A stretch of DNA of 16,612 nucleotides from the NCBI GenBank assembly GCA_964630765.1, contig CAZVXE010000033.1:1-16612 (forward strand). The letters are read 5' to 3'. This DNA is from Methanofastidiosum sp964630765 (lineage in GTDB: Archaea; Methanobacteriota_B; Thermococci; Methanofastidiosales; Methanofastidiosaceae). Under the pieces are notes generated by a model, which saw only the letters and a list, made by a program, of their open reading frames with translations, ran no database searches and was not told the origin of the DNA. The stretch's first letter is position 1, and each line of letters starts with the position of its first letter. Of the stretch, positions 6,413 through 12,913 are shown piece by piece. A program made the translations under genes and the position numbers.

Positions 6413-7339
6413 ATGTCTTTTAAGGATAAATTAAAAGAAAAACTGAAGATTCGCTTCAGGAACAATAAAAAAGCCACAGCCAGTATAATTGCCTTAGCTA
6501 TTATCGGTATTACTTGTGTTTCTATTTTAAGCGGTGCTTTATATCTTGGTCTTTATGCTATTGCTGATAAGTCCGGCAGCAGTATTGTTGTCGATGGTGG
6601 TGGTGGTGCTGTAGGCGGCCAGGATCAGTTTTATCCTCTTGCTTGGAATGTCCAAGCCTATGAGGGAACTACCAAGATAGCTGCTACAGTCTATGCTTTT
6701 GACACTAAGGTTTCATACCCTGAGCTTGAGATAGCTGGTGCTAATTATCTTGCCTCTGTTTCTTATACTGGTGGCGCTTCACAGGAGCTAGTCACTAAGG
6801 CTACTCTTGACGCTTTGAAGGCTGTCGGCAGATGGAATGGGGCCACATTTTGGATTTACACAAAGCCAACAGGATATATGGAAGCCTGGAGTCAAGTTGT
6901 TGTAACTAGAAATAAGGATGCTACTACTGAGGACCAGGAGCTTGGAATTTCTATAGTAAAGAGTGGAAGCTTTGTTGAATCTGGCTCTACTTCAATTACT
7001 GAGAGTGCCACTGCGCCCGCCTGGTCAACTGCCCTTATCTCTACCTACACAAAGCCCGTTGTCGTTAGATTTGTCGATTCAAATGCAAGCAATTCAGAGA
7101 TATCTGCTATCTCTTTCAAGATTGATGGGATTTCCCAGACGGTCAACAAGGTATCTGGCGGATGGTACTCTACTGTCACAATCAGTGGAAACAGGACTAT
7201 TGTTGTAACTGCAACAAGAAAGACCGCAGCTGATCTAAACGCTTCAGTTGTCACCACAATAAATGAGCTAAATCCAAGCGGTGCTTCTGACTTCTTTAAC
7301 TTTGGTACTCAGTTATTCGCTGAGGCCAATACAGATTAG
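6413..7339 (+). CDS. N-anchored exported protein, candidate major virion protein
   Basis: 308 residues. A basic N-terminus (residues 1-20) precedes one hydrophobic segment (about 22-50), a glycine linker (61-70) and a beta-rich exported domain (about 72-308) rich in Thr, Ser and Ala. Topology is therefore N-in, C-out. Its own strong promoter, leader hairpin, GAGGAGGT ribosome site and a terminator-like hairpin right at its stop mark it as the most highly expressed gene here, as expected for a major structural protein. Alternatively, Lys-Lys-Ala just before the hydrophobic stretch resembles an archaeal type IV prepilin cleavage region, so a pilin-like subunit is possible. The usual conserved Glu is absent. 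No family recognised. Confidence 0.8.
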   Translation: MSFKDKLKEKLKIRFRNNKKATASIIALAIIGITCVSILSGALYLGLYAIADKSGSSIVVDGGGGAVGGQDQFYPLAWNVQAYEGTTKIAATVYAFDTKVSYPELEIAGANYLASVSYTGGASQELVTKATLDALKAVGRWNGATFWIYTKPTGYMEAWSQVVVTRNKDATTEDQELGISIVKSGSFVESGSTSITESATAPAWSTALISTYTKPVVVRFVDSNASNSEISAISFKIDGISQTVNKVSGGWYSTVTISGNRTIVVTATRKTAADLNASVVTTINELNPSGASDFFNFGTQLFAEANTD

Positions 7340-7369
7340 GAGAGCCAACTCCTAATTTTTTAATTTTTT
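7336..7369 (+). terminator. Hairpin and T-run terminator after gene 6413
   Basis: TTAGGAG (7336-7342) pairs perfectly with CTCCTAA (7349-7355) around a 6-base loop, followed by T6, AA and T6. The stop codon TAG is in the stem. It is expected to end most transcripts after the first gene while some read through into 7383. Confidence 0.65.
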
Positions 7370-7382
7370 AAGGTGTTAAAAT

Positions 7383-7730
7383 ATGGAGTTAGAGTCGAGC
7401 AATTATGGTGTTGGAACTTTCAATATAGTGCTAACTATTTCTTGTGTGATACTTGCGTTAAGCTTGATTGATACTAGCCTGTCGGTGTTAATGATGGAGA
7501 GCGGTCAATTCTATGAAGCCTCTTTTATTAGCGCAATGTTCGTTAATCAATTCGGCTATCTGGGCTTTTTGGTCCAGGACGCTACGATATTCTTGTTTTA
7601 CATAATTGTCATGATGGCTCTGTCCTTTGTGAATCCCTACATTTCCATTGCTTTTGGTGGTGTCGGGATATTGATCAATTTGTGGCCCGTTATACATAAC
7701 ATAAACTTAATGAGAGGTGTATTATTTTGA
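7383..7730 (+). CDS. Small polytopic membrane protein, VP3-like
   Basis: 115 residues, with three to four hydrophobic segments (about 13-37, possibly 48-63, 67-85 and 86-107), little else and short loops. The ribosome site AAGGTGTT precedes the ATG. Its stop overlaps the TTG start of the spike gene (TTGA). A small multi-span protein encoded directly before a large spike gene is the arrangement of the VP3-VP4 structural pair of pleolipoviruses, where VP3 lines the inner membrane face. The similarity seen here is one of topology and order, not of sequence. Confidence 0.75.
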   Translation: MELESSNYGVGTFNIVLTISCVILALSLIDTSLSVLMMESGQFYEASFISAMFVNQFGYLGFLVQDATIFLFYIIVMMALSFVNPYISIAFGGVGILINLWPVIHNINLMRGVLF

Positions 7731-9496
7731 AAAAAATTAGAAATGTTTTGATAATTGCTTTATTGTTTGCTAGTATATTTGGAGTAATCAATTTTGATAG
7801 CTTTGTTAAAGCCGAAACTGGAACTAACTTGGTTATAAATTCCACTTTTGATGCTAATATTAATAATTGGCATACAGATTCTAAATGGACATATGATGCT
7901 ACAAATCATAGAGCTAAAGGCCCTAGTGGTGTTGTTGCTTATTTACGGCCAAATACTGAAACTTGGTCTTTTAACTTAGACCATAGCAAAACATATACCT
8001 TCTATTATGATGGCTACTTTAATCCCTCTTATAATTCTGGATTATATTTTTACTTTAATGGCGATACCGTCTTTGGTATCACTATTTATAATTCTTCGGG
8101 GACTAATAATTGGAACGCTGGTGCTAATTCCTTTACTGTATATTATTCTAACTTATCCATTTTTGATGGCATGACTATGGAAGAAATTTATAATTGGGCC
8201 TTATCCCAAAATAATGCCCCGGCTAGAAATCCTTACTCTGATATGGATTTTGCTAAATTTGCTTTTATTGGTGCTAATGCTACAGAGTGGGTTGATAATG
8301 TCTATTTATGGGAAGGTGCTTCAAAGGCTAGTGTTGATGGAACTCTTGAAGCTTATTGTGGAGATGGAACCTGTAATGGTACTGAGGATTGTGCAACTTG
8401 CGAGCTTGATTGTGGCTCTTGCTATTCCGGCACTGTTACAAATACCTTAACTCCTTCTGCGGCCCTAACTGGTGAGGCTGTAAGCGGTACGGTCATTTTA
8501 ACTGACGGCCTTTCAAGACAGAAACCGGATAGCGTGACGCTAACAGTTAATGGGGCTTCTCTTGTTACAACTTCGGGGCCTATAACAAATGATGAGAACT
8601 TTACTCATTATGAGTTTGTTCCGGCTAGTAATTCTCTTTCCCAAGGGGATCATGTGATTACTGCTGTTGCAAACTATAACGGAACTGATTATACAGGTAC
8701 GGCTATGCTGACAGTCAGCCCTCCTGGCGAGGGTACGCCTCCAATTAATCTGGGGGATGAAGGCTCTGTAACTGTTGACGGCATTAAATTCACTTTTAAT
8801 TTTACCAAGGAGAACTATGAGTTGAATGAGGAAGGTAAATTCCTTTATGTTAATGTCGAGAAGCTTTCGGGCTTTTCTGCGCCTGAATACAAGTATTACG
8901 TTACTATAACTACGCCTGATGGTCAGTCAGGGGGTGGCTTTACTAATTATGAAGCCTTTAGCCCTAATTCCGTTAATGTAAGAGTTGGTGCTAATTCTGG
9001 AACTATGAATGGAACTGTCAAGATCCTTTATAGAACTATGATTGGGCTTGGGGATTGGAAAGAAGTAACTTTGACTGATTCTGCTACCGTTGGTACTGTT
9101 TCAAATAGTCCCGGTACTATTGCGGAGCAAAATAAGACTCTTGCTCAGAAGATTGCCGAAGCCCCGAAAAAAGCTCTTGAAGCTCTGGCTACTGGTGCTA
9201 CAAAAGTTCTTACTGCTGGATATAATGCTATAAAGACTGTTGCCTCTGATGGCTATGACGCTGGTAAGACTGTTGCTTCTGATGTTGCTGATGCTGTATC
9301 TGATCCTGCAAAGACTGTGTGGAAGGCTGTAACCGATACTGGTAAGGCTGTTTATACTGCTGTTACAGGCGGCTCAACTTCTGGCGGCTCTATTTTCTCT
9401 GGTCTTTCTGGATTCTTATCAAAAGCAGTTTACGGCATACCTGTCATTTTCATAGTGATTGGTGTCGTTTTAATAATTGTATTAAGGAGGAATTGA
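7727..9496 (+). CDS. Spike/adhesin with CBM-like, Cys-knot and Ig-like domains
   Basis: 589 residues, type I membrane protein. Signal peptide about 1-29. Residues about 33-200 look like a CBM4/9-type carbohydrate-binding domain, opening with NLVINSTFD and an INNWH turn. Six Cys at 211, 216, 222, 225, 229 and 232 form the CGDG-type motif common in DPANN surface proteins. An Ig-like domain spans about 235-335, and a second beta domain about 345-465. An Ala/Lys/Val-rich amphipathic helix (about 470-550) with 11-residue repeats looks like a stalk, and a transmembrane helix (about 566-585) with a short basic tail ends it. Start is TTG in a TTGA overlap, with GAGGTG upstream. A host-binding spike is likely; sugar binding is inference from the first domain. 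Confidence 0.85.
   Translation: MKKIRNVLIIALLFASIFGVINFDSFVKAETGTNLVINSTFDANINNWHTDSKWTYDATNHRAKGPSGVVAYLRPNTETWSFNLDHSKTYTFYYDGYFNPSYNSGLYFYFNGDTVFGITIYNSSGTNNWNAGANSFTVYYSNLSIFDGMTMEEIYNWALSQNNAPARNPYSDMDFAKFAFIGANATEWVDNVYLWEGASKASVDGTLEAYCGDGTCNGTEDCATCELDCGSCYSGTVTNTLTPSAALTGEAVSGTVILTDGLSRQKPDSVTLTVNGASLVTTSGPITNDENFTHYEFVPASNSLSQGDHVITAVANYNGTDYTGTAMLTVSPPGEGTPPINLGDEGSVTVDGIKFTFNFTKENYELNEEGKFLYVNVEKLSGFSAPEYKYYVTITTPDGQSGGGFTNYEAFSPNSVNVRVGANSGTMNGTVKILYRTMIGLGDWKEVTLTDSATVGTVSNSPGTIAEQNKTLAQKIAEAPKKALEALATGATKVLTAGYNAIKTVASDGYDAGKTVASDVADAVSDPAKTVWKAVTDTGKAVYTAVTGGSTSGGSIFSGLSGFLSKAVYGIPVIFIVIGVVLIIVLRRN
9233..9284 (+). repeat. 33-base in-frame repeat in spike stalk
   Basis: AAGACTGTTGCNTCTGATG occurs at 9233-9251 and 9266-9284, a period of 33 bases or 11 codons. 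It encodes KTVASD-containing units of the amphipathic helix. Further diverged units follow, so stalk length may vary between relatives by repeat gain or loss. Confidence 0.6.
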
Positions 9497-9497
9497 T

Positions 9498-10415
9498 TTG
9501 AAAATGCCTAAAATGCCTTTTTCAAAAGAGAAAGATGATTGGGGCTCATACGCTGTTTATGCTGGTGGCTCTAAGAAGTCAATGCCTACCGCTAAATCTG
9601 GATTTACCAATCAAATAGATAAAGGCAATATGATCTATACAACTGGTCAGGGTGGAGGCTATTCTAATCCAGCCTTTGAGGCTAAAAAAAAGATGAATGA
9701 GGAGCAGGCCAAATATTATGAGATGCGTGCCTCTCAAATGGCTGAACGTAATGAGTCTATGAAGTCTCGCTCTGTTGCTTCTTCGAAGTCCTCTAAAGGC
9801 TCAATGTTTGGAAAGGTCGGGCCTGTATTGAAAGGTGGGCTTAACATTGGTCCGCAGAGCGGGGCTTTTGGTGCTGTTAATCCATTTGCCCAGTTAAATA
9901 GCAGTATATATTTTGGATTCACGCAGATCGGATTTTTCTTTATTTTTGTTCTTGGCTGGTACTTGATTGGTAAAAGTGGTGGTATGACTATAAAGCAGAT
10001 TGTTTCTGCTTTTGCCTCGACTAGCTTGTTTTACATCTTGATGATTGAGGTGATGAATATGATATTTGATTTCATTTACCTTTCTACTAGTGGTACATTC
10101 AAGACGATTGAGAGAGTTGGGAGCTTGATAATTCTTTTATCTATGCTATCCGGTGCTTTCATGATACCTGTGCTTGTCGGCTTTACTATGACCTATCTTG
10201 CTTTGTCTGGTGTGCTCGTTGTATTTGCTTGGGGCTATATTGTGTGCCCTGGAAATCCTGTGTTTAACATACCGTTTGGATTCCTATCGCTTTACTTAAT
10301 TTGCGTGCTGCTCTGCATGATGCTAAATGTGCCATTTGACTTCAAGCTTGGATTTGAGCCTGTTGTTCCTCTGCTAGATCAGATCTATGGAATAATCAAG
10401 GGGGCGATACGCTGA
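9498..10415 (+). CDS. Polytopic membrane protein with soluble N-terminus
   Basis: 305 residues. About 110 polar, Lys/Ser/Gly-rich residues at the N-terminus are followed by four to five transmembrane segments (about 140-160, 167-195, 210-230, 232-252 and 260-280). It starts at TTG with a strong site AAGGAGG (9484-9490) seven bases upstream; an ATG two codons later is too far for it. Multi-span proteins encoded after the spike also occur in pleolipoviruses. An alternative is a channel-type component of a DNA-transfer machine working with the ATPase. No sequence family recognised. The C-terminal Gly-Ala-Ile codons lie in the GGGGGCGAT that serves as the next gene's ribosome site. Confidence 0.8.
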   Translation: MKMPKMPFSKEKDDWGSYAVYAGGSKKSMPTAKSGFTNQIDKGNMIYTTGQGGGYSNPAFEAKKKMNEEQAKYYEMRASQMAERNESMKSRSVASSKSSKGSMFGKVGPVLKGGLNIGPQSGAFGAVNPFAQLNSSIYFGFTQIGFFFIFVLGWYLIGKSGGMTIKQIVSAFASTSLFYILMIEVMNMIFDFIYLSTSGTFKTIERVGSLIILLSMLSGAFMIPVLVGFTMTYLALSGVLVVFAWGYIVCPGNPVFNIPFGFLSLYLICVLLCMMLNVPFDFKLGFEPVVPLLDQIYGIIKGAIR

Positions 10416-10903
10416 AACAATTAATTTTTAATTTTTTTAATTCTAGGATTGCTAAGGCTGCGGCTGATAGTGGTATTCCTATTCTTGGGACGTTAAGCTC
10501 TATAATAGCTCTTGCTTTTGGGTATGCTACAAAGCTAGAGGGTATAGTGCTCTATGTTTTCATAGCCGTTATGTTTGCCATAATAGCGACAGTGCTCTTT
10601 TTTATGTACCTTACATTCTCTAAGAAATATGATTACCATCCAAGGCCTGACTTTAAGACTAACTACAAGCCGGACCATAATTCTAAGAGCTTCAATAGTT
10701 CAAGGAAAGGTGTCGGCACAATAATAAAGTCCTTTATTGTTGTCTTTGTGTTCTGTGTTACTCTTGGGGTACTAAATCATTTCTTTAATGTTTTCCAGAT
10801 GTTCAATAATGGCCTATCCTTTGTCGAGGGGCTAGTGACCGGCTTGCTTGGCAATCCTGTAATTGATACTGTTGTTGATATGATCTTGGGGGCGATTGAT
10901 TGA
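10412..10903 (+). CDS. Membrane protein with probable CTG start
   Basis: 163 residues if read from CTG 10412, which overlaps the previous stop as CTGA. The frame is open without break from there, and GGGGGCGAT (10400-10408) sits just upstream, exactly as before the next gene's TTG. The conventional start, GTG 10547, would discard 45 codons that encode a plausible N-terminus and the first hydrophobic segment (about residues 22-40), and it has no clear ribosome site. Two more membrane segments lie about 44-70 and 105-127, and the C-terminus is amphipathic. It ends in Gly-Ala-Ile-Asp, much like the preceding protein. Probably a virion or transfer-complex membrane protein; family unknown. Confidence 0.7.
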   Translation: MKQLIFNFFNSRIAKAAADSGIPILGTLSSIIALAFGYATKLEGIVLYVFIAVMFAIIATVLFFMYLTFSKKYDYHPRPDFKTNYKPDHNSKSFNSSRKGVGTIIKSFIVVFVFCVTLGVLNHFFNVFQMFNNGLSFVEGLVTGLLGNPVIDTVVDMILGAID

Positions 10904-11085
10904 AATTACCTAAACTTAGGCGCTCTAACTTTGAGCCTATCGTGGAAGTCCATTTTATCAATGAAATGGGTCATGAGCAACATTCTGTAATGAGAGAGTC
11001 TACTGCTGACTATCTGAAAAAAAAAGGTCTTGACCTTTCTATTGATAAATTCAGAGGGCCTTGGGATAAATACAAGGAATTTTAG
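10900..11085 (+). CDS. Small charged 61-residue protein
   Basis: Not recognised. Soluble, basic, with a His-containing middle (GHEQH, about residues 24-28) and a helical LKKKGLDL segment near 39-46. TTG start overlaps the previous stop (TTGA), preceded by GGGGGCGAT. After its TAG stop the same frame stays open for 39 more codons with coding-like content (see 11098-11205). The protein may therefore be the first part of a split or read-through gene. It closes the structural operon. Confidence 0.65.
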   Translation: MKLPKLRRSNFEPIVEVHFINEMGHEQHSVMRESTADYLKKKGLDLSIDKFRGPWDKYKEF

Positions 11086-11097
11086 AATGACTATAAA

Positions 11098-11205
11098 GTG
11101 GCTAATGAGCGTATGATTGAAATCGAAAGAAAAGATTTCAATGAATATAACGATAAATATGGTCACTTTACTCGGGAACTTATGAAGAAAAAAGGATTTC
11201 TCTAA
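11098..11205 (+). CDS. Short open frame in phase after a TAG stop
   Basis: 35 residues if started at GTG 11098. The frame is the same as the gene at 10900, separated only by its TAG (11083-11085) and four further codons. The peptide is highly charged and ends in LMKKKGFL, resembling LKKKGLDL of the upstream protein. No good ribosome site precedes the GTG or the ATG at 11113. It could be a separate microprotein, the C-terminal part of a gene broken by a nonsense change, or a read-through extension giving 100 residues in all. Confidence 0.4.
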   Translation: MANERMIEIERKDFNEYNDKYGHFTRELMKKKGFL

Positions 11206-11278
11206 AATTTATTATTTTCTTCTATTTTAGGAGCTTCCTGGCGTTGCTATTTTGTTAAAAAAAGATTTAATATTATAA
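11206..11278. terminator. Convergent intergenic terminator region
   Basis: On the + strand, T-rich runs (TTTATTATTTTCTTCTATTTT) follow the stop at 11205. On the - strand, a run of seven T (complement of 11257-11263) follows the stop of the gene ending at 11279. Archaeal termination at oligo-T tracts fits both. No strong hairpin. Confidence 0.45.
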
Positions 11279-11746
11279 TTATCTCTTAACTTCTAGATTA
11301 ACTGTTTTAATATGGTCTGTGTCATTATAGAATACTATGTACCAAGTTCCTAGGCCGTCTGCTTCGAGGTATTTCCATCCGTTTGAACTGTTAGGGTCTA
11401 GATTGTAATATTCATACTGCTTTCCTTCGTTAAATCTTTGAAAATCCCAGTTATCCATCCACATTGTTTTAGTTGGGGATTGGCACTTGTAGTTTATGTA
11501 GATTTTTTCTTTATACCCCATTTCTAATGGGAGATACCAAATTTCTCCAGGATAAAGATTTTCTTGCTGGTGGAATACTGTTGTCTTTCCTTCAACTCCT
11601 GTTGGGTAGCTGTATCCTGGCTCTTTTGTGCCTGTGCTTTGTTCTAGGGTATCTATGTCATTTACAAGGTAAATGCAGACTGGAACTGCTATAATCAAAA
11701 TTACTATGAGGATGGCTAGTTTGAATATTGTTTTGAAAAATCCCAT
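11279..11746 (-). CDS. N-anchored extracytoplasmic protein, 155 residues
   Basis: One N-terminal transmembrane segment (about residues 7-28) precedes an exported domain that is beta-rich and aromatic. Its end has alternating strands and the pattern GTWYIVFYNDT. This recalls small beta-sandwich lipid- or sugar-facing domains seen in archaeal membrane proteins, but no family is certain. It is transcribed opposite to the structural genes and downstream of the regulator at 11909, so it may be expressed in the dormant state. A superinfection-exclusion or surface-modifying role would fit such a gene; that is inference. The ribosome site is weak (AAAGTGAT before ATG). Confidence 0.8.
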   Translation of the reverse strand: MGFFKTIFKLAILIVILIIAVPVCIYLVNDIDTLEQSTGTKEPGYSYPTGVEGKTTVFHQQENLYPGEIWYLPLEMGYKEKIYINYKCQSPTKTMWMDNWDFQRFNEGKQYEYYNLDPNSSNGWKYLEADGLGTWYIVFYNDTDHIKTVNLEVKR

Positions 11747-11870
11747 AATATCACTTTGTCAATTCTTGGAAATCTGACCTTTTAATCCTTTGCGTAATCT
11801 TAACGCTAGGATTGATAAAAATACATAGAAATATCTTGGTGTTTATTTTTAGCTTGTTTAGAATACGATT

Positions 11871-11902
11871 TTAAGCTTATAGCTTTACAAATGTAAGCTT
11901 AA
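11871..11902. promoter_or_regulatory. Inverted repeat between leftward genes
   Basis: TTAAGCTTA (11871-11879) and its exact complement TAAGCTTAA (11894-11902) flank CTTTACAAATG. The internal CTTTACAAATGTAAG is nearly the same as 6327-6341. It could be an operator for the leftward gene at 11279 or a transcription stop for the regulator gene. Confidence 0.4.
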
Positions 11903-11908
11903 TTCTTA

Positions 11909-12328
11909 TTAAAGTAGTTTATCTACGTAGAATAGCTTATTTTCTTTCTCAAGGGCTAGTCTTATGATGTTTTCTTCAAAGCTGTCTTTGATGTATGCTG
12001 TGATTAATGAGATGTCTTGCTTCTCGAAATATTCTATTTCCATTATAATTCCGGTCTTTAGGATGTTTTCTGCTTTTCCTTTTATGGCGCAGATAATCTT
12101 CTCGGCATAGTTGAATCCTCTGAAATCCCACTTGTAGCCGATTTTATAGGCTCCTTTATTCTGGATCTTCTTCATCTTTGCCCAGATGTTCATCCTGTTG
12201 GTCTTGAATATCTTGACTAACTCTTTTGGCGCTGTCTCGTCAGTCTCTATGAGGAATTTTACAAGCTCTATTTCATCCCTTGACAGTTGTTCATCTTTTA
12301 TCCTGTCAATGTTATGAATTTTTGGCAT
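11909..12328 (-). CDS. Winged-helix regulator, Lrp/AsnC-like
   Basis: 139 residues. The N-terminal half (about 16-65) fits a helix-turn-helix (LSRDEIELVKFL ... APKELVKIFKTN ... IWAKMKKIQNKG), where the second helix and IWAKMKKI resemble the winged helix of Lrp/AsnC or related regulators. The C-terminal part (about 76-139) is alpha/beta and could be a small ligand- or dimer-forming domain. It diverges from the 12490 operon. The two dyad operators at 901-940 and 12445-12484 are its likely targets, making it the candidate repressor of both operons. That link is inferred from position only. Confidence 0.75.
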   Translation of the reverse strand: MPKIHNIDRIKDEQLSRDEIELVKFLIETDETAPKELVKIFKTNRMNIWAKMKKIQNKGAYKIGYKWDFRGFNYAEKIICAIKGKAENILKTGIIMEIEYFEKQDISLITAYIKDSFEENIIRLALEKENKLFYVDKLL

Positions 12329-12349
12329 AATGCTTAAATTTTGTTTATG

Positions 12350-12360
12350 TTTATATATTT
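12350..12360 (-). promoter_or_regulatory. TATA box of regulator, leaderless start
   Basis: Read on the - strand, AAATATATAAA (complement of 12350-12360) lies about 25 bases before the ATG at 12328. Transcription would start at or next to the start codon, giving a leaderless mRNA. Confidence 0.6.
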
Positions 12361-12444
12361 TTTTATTTACTTTGATAAATGATTAAATTAAAATACAATT
12401 TTATCTCTGGCTGTCTCTTATAAATCCAGAATCCTAGTTAAATA

Positions 12445-12484
12445 TGTAAATAGAAATCTTTATATAGGTAAAGATTTATTTACA
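12445..12484 (+). promoter_or_regulatory. Dyad operator-promoter before gene 12490
   Basis: TATA box TTTATATA (12459-12466) lies between arms of a long inverted repeat: TGTAAAT, an extra AG, then AAATCTTTA on the left (12445-12462), and TAAAGATTTATTTACA on the right (12469-12484). Sixteen pairs form with one two-base bulge and a 6-base centre. It closely matches 901-940. A protein bound here would block TATA-binding protein. The ATG at 12490 is about 28 bases after the TATA centre, so the message is probably leaderless. Confidence 0.8.
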
Positions 12485-12489
12485 ACTGT

Positions 12490-12759
12490 ATGGGTTTCGT
12501 GGATAAAATAAGAGAGCTGGATAAAGAGCTTACAAATGAGCTCTTAAACTCTATTGTTGCAAATGATGTCATTTATTCTTACCCTGTTACTCTTGATAAC
12601 TGGGCTGGTAGCTGCGTTATCAAAGTGCCTCCAAAGATGCTTAAAAATACACCTTTTTCTTTTGGTGATCCTGTAACAGTCTTTCTTGCACGAAATCCCT
12701 GTGACTATCGGGCAATTTTTGGAGGGGGAGTAAAGATACATGAAATTAAGGCTTTTTAG
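12490..12759 (+). CDS. AbrB/SpoVT-like small DNA-binding protein (probable)
   Basis: 89 residues, soluble. After a helical N-terminus (about 1-25), the segment from about 39 to 68 (SCVIKVPPKMLK ... FSFGDPVTVFLA) resembles the AbrB-type swapped-hairpin pattern of strand, Pro, short helix, Gly-Asp, strand. AbrB-fold proteins in archaea are transcription regulators or antitoxin-type proteins. It is the first, probably leaderless, gene of the replication operon and diverges from the winged-helix regulator, so the two may form a switch. The assignment rests on pattern only. Confidence 0.7.
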   Translation: MGFVDKIRELDKELTNELLNSIVANDVIYSYPVTLDNWAGSCVIKVPPKMLKNTPFSFGDPVTVFLARNPCDYRAIFGGGVKIHEIKAF

Positions 12760-12913
12760 GGGAATACTTCAAGTATTCTCTTTGTGTTCGGGTGGCCTTT
12801 TGCCATCAGATTGTATAAAATATGAGAACACCTATTCTGAAGGATTAGACGAATATATTTTTAATGAAATGCGATGCTTAAAGGTGCTGATTTTTGGCCA
12901 CCGCAGAAGGTAG
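12740..12913 (+). CDS. Possible 57-residue overlapping protein
   Basis: Starts at ATG 12740, inside the end of the previous gene (20-base overlap), with GGAGGGGGAG (12721-12730) about nine bases upstream. It ends at TAG 12911-12913, overlapping the Rep start by 20 bases. The product is basic at both ends with three cysteines and no recognised family. It fills the only gap between 12759 and the replication gene and carries that gene's ribosome site inside it, so translational coupling is plausible. Confidence 0.5.
   Translation: MKLRLFRGILQVFSLCSGGLLPSDCIKYENTYSEGLDEYIFNEMRCLKVLIFGHRRR

Noticed and set aside
10547..10903. GTG 10547 as the start of the membrane protein
   Set aside because: It has no clear ribosome site and would cut away an open, coding-like 45-codon region that begins at a CTGA overlap.
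12411..12422. CTGTCTCTTATA, identical to the start of the Tn5 mosaic-end adapter
   Set aside because: The match stops after 12 bases and the sequence continues normally into the promoter. Probably chance; a read check would exclude adapter remnant or misassembly.
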